Source: an uncultured Actinomycetes bacterium
GTDB taxonomy: Bacteria; Actinomycetota; Thermoleophilia; Solirubrobacterales; Solirubrobacteraceae
Assembly (NCBI GenBank): GCA_937888775.1
Contig: CALAQT010000282.1
Coordinates: 1-21,145, forward strand
DNA: 21,145 nt
Direction of reading: 5' to 3'
The notes under the pieces were generated by a model. It was not told the origin of the DNA, did not search any database, and saw nothing but the letters and a program-made list of their open reading frames with translations. Shown here piece after piece: positions 12,588-21,145 of this stretch (its first letter is position 1; each line of letters starts with the position of its first letter). Made by a program: the position numbers and the translations under genes.

Positions 12588-13955
12588 GGCCGGCTGCTGC
12601 ACCGCGGCCCTCGCGGCGACGGGCAGGCCGAACCCCTGCGCCCGCGCGCGCTCGCTGCCGGCCTTGAGCTCCTTGCCGATGTCGTGGAGGTAGTTGTCGA
12701 AGTCGACCTGCATCGTGTGTCGCTTGGAGGCCACGTAGCGCTTGAACATCTTGGCCCGCTCGCGACGGATGTCGGCTTCCATCTGCGAGATCGACGGGAG
12801 GCGATACTCCCCCCGGAGGTAGGCGGCGATCCAGCGACCCTGCGCCTCGGCGAGCGGCATCGTCGCGCCCAGCGGCTGCAGTAGGGCGATGAAGAACAGA
12901 TTGTCGATCCCGGGCTTGAAAACCCGCTTGAACAGCGGCAGGTCGTTGTCAGGCGCGGAGATGAAGTCCTCTTCGAAGAACGGGAAGCTGACCTTGTAGC
13001 CCGTGCACCACACGATCACGTCGACGGGCTCGAGGCTGCCGTCCTCGAACCTAACCCTGTCGCCCTCCAGGCGGTCGAGGTTGGGCTTCCAGGTGATTTC
13101 GCCGTGTGAGATCCGGTTGAGAAAATCGGCCGAGACCGTCGGATGTGCCTCGCCGAGCTTGTGGTCGGGCTCCGGCAACCCGTAGTCGCGCATGTTGCCG
13201 ACTCCGATCCGGAACATCGCGGTCAGGATCGCCTGGCGAAATCCCCACGGCAGCAGCGGCGTAAGCGCGTTGACCCCGATCTGGTCCAGCGGGCGACCGA
13301 ACAGATACTTGGGCAGGATGTATGCGCCGCGCCGTGAGGAGATCAACGTCCGGCGCGCGACGAAGCTCGACTCGACGGCAATGTCCATCGCGCTGTTGCC
13401 GATCCCCACCACCAGGACGTTCTTGTCGCGCAGGTCGATGTTGTCGACGTAATGGTGCGCGTGCATCTGGACGCCGTCGAAGCTCCCCGGAAAGGGCGGA
13501 TCGGGCCAGCGGGGATCCCAGTGGTGTCCGTTGGCTACCGCCAGGGCGTCGTAGCGACGCGTCTCGCCGGTGCTGAGCGTGATCTCCCAGCTCCCGTCGC
13601 GGTCTCGCGCGGCGTGTTCGACACCGGTCTGGAACGTGATCTCGTCGCGGAGCCCGAACCGATCGACGTAGGCCTCGAAGTACTCGGCGATCTGGGTGTG
13701 ATGGGGGAAGTCCGGATAGGTCTGGGGCATCGGGAAGTCCGAATACTCCATCCGCTCCCGTGACGTGTTGATGTGCAGCGATCGGTAGGCCGAGGACATT
13801 CCGTTGGTGTTGCCGAAAACCCAGTTGCCGCCCAACCGATCGGATTTGTCAAAGCAGTCAAACGGGATTGCGCGCTCGTGCAACGTCTTCACGACGGCGA
13901 TCCCCGACGAACCAGCGCCGATCACGCACACCCGAGGCAGGCCGGATCCACCCAT
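12576..13955 (-). CDS. flavin-containing monooxygenase
   Basis: 459 aa. FAD-binding GAGSSG at residues 13-18, with LGGNWVFGN (41-49). The FMO/Baeyer-Villiger fingerprint FxGxxxHxxxY is FDGVQMHAHHY (159-169). The NADPH-binding site is GIGNSAMD (184-191). The TGY motif is WCTGYK near residue 316. These place it with flavin-containing monooxygenases, which use NADPH and oxygen to oxidise N, S or carbonyl groups in small molecules. The substrate is not evident. Length (about 460 aa) suits class-B FMOs. It is the first gene of an operon with the TetR gene, and its promoter sits so close that the start codon is probably the first transcribed base. No Shine-Dalgarno is present. Confidence 0.94.
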   Translation of the reverse strand: MGGSGLPRVCVIGAGSSGIAVVKTLHERAIPFDCFDKSDRLGGNWVFGNTNGMSSAYRSLHINTSRERMEYSDFPMPQTYPDFPHHTQIAEYFEAYVDRFGLRDEITFQTGVEHAARDRDGSWEITLSTGETRRYDALAVANGHHWDPRWPDPPFPGSFDGVQMHAHHYVDNIDLRDKNVLVVGIGNSAMDIAVESSFVARRTLISSRRGAYILPKYLFGRPLDQIGVNALTPLLPWGFRQAILTAMFRIGVGNMRDYGLPEPDHKLGEAHPTVSADFLNRISHGEITWKPNLDRLEGDRVRFEDGSLEPVDVIVWCTGYKVSFPFFEEDFISAPDNDLPLFKRVFKPGIDNLFFIALLQPLGATMPLAEAQGRWIAAYLRGEYRLPSISQMEADIRRERAKMFKRYVASKRHTMQVDFDNYLHDIGKELKAGSERARAQGFGLPVAARAAVQQPASIG

Positions 13956-13961
13956 TCCGCG

Positions 13962-13990
13962 AACTTACAAAAGAATGACGGGGGCGTCAA
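13962..13990 (-). promoter_or_regulatory. leaderless promoter of FMO-tetR operon with dyad
   Basis: On the minus strand, TTGACG (13985-13990), a 17-bp spacer and TAAGTT (13962-13967) precede the ATG by 6 nt, so initiation would fall on or near the A of the ATG at 13955. A perfect dyad TGACG-GGGG-CGTCA (13976-13989) overlaps the -35, a good position for repression by the TetR protein. Confidence 0.6.
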
Positions 13991-14030
13991 GTTTCTGACC
14001 CGCCGCCGTCCTCAGCCGGAGGCGACCCCC

Positions 14031-15080
14031 TCAGCTCGACGCGACCCAGTCCGAGCGCTGGTCCTCGGGCTCCACGCCCCCTGCCGCCTCGCCGCGACGA
14101 TGCTCACGGCCGCGCTGGATCACCTCACGGAAGCTCCGGAAACGGAAGATCAGCACCAGCGCGCCGAAGCCCAGCGCCGAGCTCAGGACCGCGGTGGCGA
14201 TCTGCTGGCCGACCGAGAACGAGGCCACGTCGGCGTTGCGGGCGAAGATCGTCAGCAGCAGCGCCTGCTGAACTCCGGCTCCGCCGGGCGTGAACGGGAA
14301 CACCGAGGCGACCACCTGTACGGCCAGCACCAGCAGCGCGTTGCGGACCGATCCGCCGATGTGAAAGGCGTCCAGCAGCGCCCAGTAGGAGGCGAACCGC
14401 GCCACCCAGCTGGCGGCCTGCCAGGCGGCCATCTCACGCTGCCATCGGTGGCGGTCGCGCAGGATCGTCAGACCCTGGCGCACGCGCTGCCAGAAGGCGC
14501 GCACACGGGCCGACAGCAACGCGAAGGCGACCAGGAAGCCGATCCCCAGCACGGTCAGGAAGAACAGCGTGAAGCGCATGTGCGAGGCGAAGAAGCTGAT
14601 GTCGAACGCGGGCAGCTTGGAGAAATCGGGCGGCTTGGGGAATACGCCCTGGGTGAACGCAAAGCACATCACCAACAGCCCGACGAGCCAGTCGAACACC
14701 ACCCCGGTGGAGAGACCGGCGGCGATCGCCGGATAGCTGGAGGGCGGAATCGCGATCCGCGTCAGGAACAGCTGCGCGATGTTGCCGCCGCCCAGTGGGA
14801 ACACGTTGTTGACCGCGTAGCCGACCATGTAGGCGCCCCACACGTCCCGCCAGCGCACGGCAACGCCGGGATAGGCGGCGCGAATGGCGTTGAACAGCGC
14901 CCGGGAGCGCAACAGCAGGTACAGCGCGTAGCAGGCCAGGCCGATCAACAGCGAGATCCAGCCGAGGTTGGCCAGCTGCGAGAAGAACTTGCCGGCCGAG
15001 TCGAACAGGTGACTGATCGTGCTCCCGATCGAGGCGTGGGCGTGATTGTGCAACGCGACTGCGGCGCTCAGCGTCGGCAT
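14031..15080 (-). CDS. flippase-like integral membrane protein (UPF0104/LPG synthase TM type)
   Basis: I chose an ATG at 15080, giving 349 aa. The frame is open to 15218, but that extension has a low-complexity character and no better start. About eight hydrophobic segments are visible, e.g. WISLLIGLACYALYLLLRS, VWGAYMVGYAVNNVFPLGGG, IAAGLSTGVVFDWLVGLLVM, FTLFFLTVLGIGFLVAFALL, NALLVLAVQVVASVFPFTPG and QIATAVLSSALGFGALVLIF. The VNNVFPLGGGNIAQ and FPFTPGGAGVQQALLL motifs are typical of the UPF0104/lysylphosphatidylglycerol-synthase transmembrane superfamily, whose members include lipid flippases. There is no soluble aminoacyl-transfer domain, so it is probably a flippase-like transporter; the lipid is unknown. 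A cytoplasmic charged tail (REVIQRGREHRRGE) ends it. Confidence 0.85.
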   Translation of the reverse strand: MPTLSAAVALHNHAHASIGSTISHLFDSAGKFFSQLANLGWISLLIGLACYALYLLLRSRALFNAIRAAYPGVAVRWRDVWGAYMVGYAVNNVFPLGGGNIAQLFLTRIAIPPSSYPAIAAGLSTGVVFDWLVGLLVMCFAFTQGVFPKPPDFSKLPAFDISFFASHMRFTLFFLTVLGIGFLVAFALLSARVRAFWQRVRQGLTILRDRHRWQREMAAWQAASWVARFASYWALLDAFHIGGSVRNALLVLAVQVVASVFPFTPGGAGVQQALLLTIFARNADVASFSVGQQIATAVLSSALGFGALVLIFRFRSFREVIQRGREHRRGEAAGGVEPEDQRSDWVASS

Positions 15081-15216
15081 TCCCACAAGGTCGCATACCG
15101 AGCAGTCGGCCGCCCACGCCGGGCGCAAGTGCGCGGCAGGGCCCGCGACGAAATCAGTGGCGGAATTCGACGCTCGAGGGCCGGATAAGCCGTCAATGAT
15201 TCCGCCGCGGGCCCGC

Positions 15217-15256
15217 AAAGAAGCCCGGGGGACCCAGATCCATCTGGGTCCCCCGG
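15217..15256 (-). terminator. strong hairpin, likely gltD terminator
   Basis: A 15-bp perfect inverted repeat (15225-15239 with 15242-15256) with a two-base centre; its inner arms read ACCCAGAT/ATCTGGGT. Read on the minus strand it is followed by GCTTCTTT, so it fits an intrinsic terminator about 160 nt downstream of gltD. A second dyad, CAGGGAA/TTCCCTG, lies beside it at 15262-15287. Confidence 0.55.
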
Positions 15257-15418
15257 AGAGTCAGGGAAGTGGGGGCGCAGTTCCCTGACCGACACGGGCG
15301 GGTTTCCCCGTCCCAAGCCTTTCTAAACCTTTCAGTCGCACTCGCCCGCTCCCTGCGCACGGCCCTCGATCCGCGGCTTAACCTAGCAGCCCGCTCCCTG
15401 GCACGCGTATGAGAATTG
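15257..15418. other. non-coding leader/trailer between gltD and flippase gene
   Basis: No gene is seen between the gltD stop and the hairpin, and none between the hairpin and the flippase-like start (15081-15216). The region contains the dyad at 15262-15287 and the phrase GGGAGCGGGC twice on the minus strand. A structured leader RNA is possible, but I found no match to a riboswitch I know. Confidence 0.4.
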
Positions 15419-16993
<1,575 letters not shown>

Positions 16994-17067
16994 GGTCTCG
17001 GGAGGCTAGCAATGCGCCTGCCCCTGCCAGCGCCACGCCCCCGGCGGGTTAGAGTCCCGCGCTGCGC

Positions 17068-18435
17068 ATGCTCTCCCGGACCGCCTTGCTGGCCGTACTC
17101 GCCGCGATCGCGCTGACCCTCGCGCCCGCCAGCGGCCAGGCTACGCCCTCGATCTCGCTGCAAACGGGATCGACGCAGGTGACCAGCGCAACGCAGCTCG
17201 TGCTCTCCGGTCAGGTCAGCGGCGCGCCGGCCGGGGCCCTCGTGGACCTCTACAAGAGTCCCTATCCATACCGGTCAATGGCGCTGGTCAGGACGGCTAG
17301 CCCCAGCGCGGGCGGGACTTTCTCGTTCGTCGTGGCGCCGGATCGCAACACCCGCTACAGCGCCCAGCTGACCGGTCGCCCCGCGACGGCGACCGTGGTG
17401 ATCGGGGTGATCGGGCGCACGCTGACCAAGCTGCGCGCGCTCCCCCTGGGGCGCGCCGATGTGACGATCGTCGTCTTTCACCCGCGGGACCTGCGCTGGG
17501 GCGGCGCTCCGGTGAGCTGGTCGTTTGCCAGCGGATCCAGTGGTCGCTTCCTCATCGACGCCTCCACGCGCGCCTACCCGCTGAGTCAGTCGGTGTCGGT
17601 GCTGCACATCAGCATCGCGCTACCGGCCGGGCGGTATCGGTTCCGGGCCTGCCTGCACGCTCCCTCCGACCACGCGCTGCTGAACCCCCGCCGGCCGCCG
17701 GGGTGCTCGGGACGCGGCTACCAAGGGGGCGCCTCGCTGCCGGTGGGCTTCCCGGGACCCGCCGCGATCTCCCGCGCCGCGGCCTACCTGTCGAGCCGGA
17801 TCGGGCGGACCGCGTTCGCGGTGTTCGACAGCGAAGGCCGCCTCTCCGGCCTGCACGTGCACTGGACGTTCACCACCGCGAGCGTGGTCAAGGCGATGCT
17901 GCTGGTGGCCTACCTCCGTCGCCTGCACGCGATGGGCCAGCACCATGTCGACGCCTACAGCAACTCGTTCCTTTACCCGATGATCCACATCTCCGATAAC
18001 AACGCGGCCACGCAGTGCTGGTCGATCGTCGGCGACTCCGGGCTCTACGCGATCGCCGCGGCGGCCGGGATGACGGAATTCTCGGTCTCGGGCTCGTGGT
18101 TGAACGCCGAGCTCAGCCCCGCCGACCAGGCGCGCTTCTTCTTTGAGCTGGACTCGCTGATCCCGCCCGAGTTCGTCGGCTACGCCCGCTACCTACTGTC
18201 CACGATCGAGCCCTCGCAGACCTGGGGCATCCCGGTGATCGCGCGGCCGCTGGGCTACGCGGTGTTCTTCAAGGACGGCTCGGAGCCGACCGCGCTGGGC
18301 CAGCTCGTGCATCAGATCGCGCGGCTGGAGGGCCACGGGCGGACGTTCGCGCTGGCGATCATGACCGACGGAGACCCCACGATGCAATACGGGATCGACA
18401 CGCTCCAGGGGCTTACGGCCGCGCTGCTGGGATGA
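17068..18435 (+). CDS. secreted serine hydrolase, class A beta-lactamase/PBP-like
   Basis: 455 aa. Signal peptide MLSRTALLAVLAAIALTLAPASGQA. An Ig-like beta region follows (LVLSGQVSGAPAGALVDLY, GTFSFVVAPDRNTRYSAQL), then more beta strands to about residue 230. The C-terminal half is a penicillin-recognising fold: SxxK as Ser272-Val-Val-Lys275 (TTASVVKAMLLVAYL), SDN at 309-311 (ISDNNAATQCW) and KDG at 402-404 in place of KTG/KSG (FFKDGSEP). Ser272 is the expected nucleophile and Lys275 the base. I see no clear Omega-loop Glu166 equivalent, so it is more likely a cell-wall peptidase or esterase than a beta-lactamase. A weak -10 (TAGAGT) lies 12 nt upstream of the ATG. It is divergent from gltD, 74 bp apart. 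Confidence 0.88.
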   Translation: MLSRTALLAVLAAIALTLAPASGQATPSISLQTGSTQVTSATQLVLSGQVSGAPAGALVDLYKSPYPYRSMALVRTASPSAGGTFSFVVAPDRNTRYSAQLTGRPATATVVIGVIGRTLTKLRALPLGRADVTIVVFHPRDLRWGGAPVSWSFASGSSGRFLIDASTRAYPLSQSVSVLHISIALPAGRYRFRACLHAPSDHALLNPRRPPGCSGRGYQGGASLPVGFPGPAAISRAAAYLSSRIGRTAFAVFDSEGRLSGLHVHWTFTTASVVKAMLLVAYLRRLHAMGQHHVDAYSNSFLYPMIHISDNNAATQCWSIVGDSGLYAIAAAAGMTEFSVSGSWLNAELSPADQARFFFELDSLIPPEFVGYARYLLSTIEPSQTWGIPVIARPLGYAVFFKDGSEPTALGQLVHQIARLEGHGRTFALAIMTDGDPTMQYGIDTLQGLTAALLG

Positions 18436-18445
18436 TCGGCGGCGA

Positions 18446-19342
18446 TTGACCGAGCCGCGCCAGATCGTCCCACGCGGGCCGTTCTCGCTGCCGGCAGCGT
18501 CCAGATTCGGGTTCGGGCCCAACGAGGGGCGCCCGCCGGCCTTCGACGGCGCGATGCGACTGGCCTTTGCCGTCGACGGCGGCCGCGGCTATGCCGGCAC
18601 AGTGCTGCGCCAGTCAAAGGCCGACGGCCCGGTGAGCGTCGAGCTGGAGCTGGCGGCGGGTGCCAATCCTGACGCGGCGCTGGCTCAGGTGGCGCGGGTG
18701 CTGTCCCTCGATCACGATGGCGAGCAGTTCATGCGCCTGGGCGACCGCGATCCGGTGCTCGGTGACCTGCAGCGAACCCACCACGGACAGCGCCCGGTCC
18801 TGTTCCATTCCCCTTACGAGGGCGCGGCCTGGGCGATCATCTCGGCGCGGCGTCCCTCGGCGCAGGCGGCCAAGGTCCGCGCCACCCTCAGCGAGCGTCT
18901 GGGAGCCGCGTTTGAGCTGGCGGGGCGGACCTTGTGGGCGTTCCCGCAGCCGGAGCGGATCCTGGAGCTCGAGTCCGGCTTTCCGGGACTGAACGACCAG
19001 AAGGTGGCGCGCCTGCAGGGGGTGGCCGCGGCGGCCCTGGACGGGCGTCTGGACGTGCCGGCGCTGCACGAGCTCGGACCTGAGCGCGCCTATCAGGAGA
19101 TCCAGCGCCTAAACGGGCTCGGACCGTTCTACGCCGGCCTGGTGGTGCTACGGGCCTCCGGCTTTGCCGACGCGCCACTGCTGGTGGCCGAGCCCCGTGT
19201 GCTCGGCCACTTTGCCCGTTTCTACGGCCTGGATGAGGCGCCCAGCCTGGAGCGCTTCACGGAGATCGCCGAAGCCTGGCGGCCGTTTCGCACGTGGGTG
19301 ACGGTGCTGCTGCGGCTGGCCGGCGACCGGGCCGCCGTCTGA
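18446..19342 (+). CDS. AlkA-like HhH-GPD DNA glycosylase family protein
   Basis: 298 aa from a TTG at 18446, 10 nt after the previous stop. The N-terminal region (GPFSLPAASRFGFGPNEG, then MRLAFAVDGGRGYAGTVLRQ) matches the TBP-like domain of AlkA-type proteins. The helix-hairpin-helix is LNGLGPFYAGLVVLRASGF (222-240), the counterpart of LPGIGRWTA in AlkA. The end, IAEAWRPFRTWVTVLLRLA, is the conserved A-x-x-W-R-P-x-R motif. AlkA removes alkylated bases such as 3-methyladenine. By ungapped alignment after the hairpin, the catalytic Asp238 of AlkA falls on Ala248, with Glu249 next to it, so activity is doubtful. Likely cotranscribed with the serine hydrolase. Start could be later (ATG at 18554). 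Confidence 0.88.
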   Translation: MTEPRQIVPRGPFSLPAASRFGFGPNEGRPPAFDGAMRLAFAVDGGRGYAGTVLRQSKADGPVSVELELAAGANPDAALAQVARVLSLDHDGEQFMRLGDRDPVLGDLQRTHHGQRPVLFHSPYEGAAWAIISARRPSAQAAKVRATLSERLGAAFELAGRTLWAFPQPERILELESGFPGLNDQKVARLQGVAAAALDGRLDVPALHELGPERAYQEIQRLNGLGPFYAGLVVLRASGFADAPLLVAEPRVLGHFARFYGLDEAPSLERFTEIAEAWRPFRTWVTVLLRLAGDRAAV

Positions 19343-19392
19343 TCGGACCCTGGCCTCCGGCCACGCCTGATCGGACCCTGGCCCCCGGCCAC
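19339..19392 (+). repeat. 26-nt tandem direct repeat at end of glycosylase gene
   Basis: Two 26-nt copies (19339-19364 and 19367-19392) differ at one base and are 28 nt apart. The first contains the glycosylase stop codon. Each includes a TGGCC-3 nt-GGCCA hairpin. Confidence 0.8.
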
Positions 19393-19438
19393 CCGACCCC
19401 CGCCTTATCGAACCCCCGATCAGAGGCTGGTCAGAGAA

Positions 19439-19461
19439 CGCCATTGGATGGCGCTTTTCTT
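19439..19461 (+). terminator. intrinsic terminator of serine hydrolase-glycosylase operon
   Basis: CGCCAT-TGG-ATGGCG (19439-19453) is a perfect 6-bp stem with a 3-nt loop followed by CTTTTCTT. It lies between the convergent glycosylase and gltB genes and may act for gltB as well, since TTCTCT follows the stem on the minus strand. Confidence 0.75.
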
Positions 19462-19494
19462 ACCAGCCCCCACCGTGGCGGATACGTCCCTCGC

Positions 19495-21145
<1,651 letters not shown>

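Noticed and set aside
11788..12693. Plus-strand frames of about 280-300 codons over the TetR gene
   Set aside because: Arg/Pro/Ser-rich shadows opposite a clear TetR sequence.
14031..15188. Long plus-strand frame of 471 codons at 13773-15188
   Set aside because: Its Arg/Gln/Gly/His-rich translation is the antisense shadow of the flippase-like membrane protein, whose own frame has clear transmembrane segments.
15257..15418. Possible c-di-AMP (ydaO-type) or other riboswitch upstream of the flippase-like gene
   Set aside because: Some GGTTAAGCC and GGGAAACCC phrases are suggestive, but the conserved blocks and their order do not match any class I know.

Overview
The window is GC-rich bacterial DNA with dense, overlapping genes, many GTG/TTG starts and actinobacterial-type promoters, some placed so close to the start codon that the transcripts would be leaderless. 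I infer a high-GC actinobacterium. The mix of families (glutamate synthase GltBD, FxsA, MIP18/SufT-like protein, STAS protein, AlkA-like glycosylase, UPF0104-type membrane protein) would suit Thermoleophilia/Solirubrobacterales, but that placement is inference.

Two blocks are visible. Positions 1 to about 6500 look like one end of an integrated mobile element (prophage, satellite or plasmid-like). A leftward cassette runs XRE regulator, two zinc-ribbon proteins, RepA-like RecA-fold ATPase, excisionase-type HTH protein, small protein, ribbon-helix-helix protein, three small unknown proteins, and an HNH nuclease leaving the window at its left edge. Most neighbours overlap by 4 nt (ATGA/GTGA). 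The XRE gene is divergent from a rightward pair of unknown genes. A 340-bp non-coding stretch rich in palindromes follows, then a frameshifted DUF3800 gene. No integrase, terminase or capsid gene is visible, so the element's type is unresolved.

From about 6530 the gene content is core-like: MIP18-family Fe-S assembly protein (-); an operon of STAS protein, FxsA, a lipocalin-like protein and a HAD phosphatase (+); two unknown proteins (-), one with an N-terminal Cys/His motif; a Thr-rich secreted protein (+); a flavin monooxygenase with a downstream TetR regulator (-); a flippase-like membrane protein (-); GltD (-); a secreted serine hydrolase and an AlkA-like glycosylase (+); and the C-terminal part of GltB (-), which leaves the window at its right edge. 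gltB and gltD are separated by the two opposite-strand genes.

The best leads are: (1) the monooxygenase-TetR junction, where an ATGA stop/start motif is repeated five times at 26, 26, 23 and 23 nt spacing, with the upstream stop in the first copy and the TetR start in the last; (2) a leaderless monooxygenase promoter overlapping a TGACG-CGTCA dyad that could be the TetR operator; (3) iteron-like 10-mers in the 3' end of the RepA-like ATPase gene; (4) a STAS gene whose conserved frame reaches its promoter without a canonical start codon; (5) an AlkA-like protein with Ala where AlkA has its catalytic Asp. No tRNA, rRNA, CRISPR array or insertion sequence was seen.
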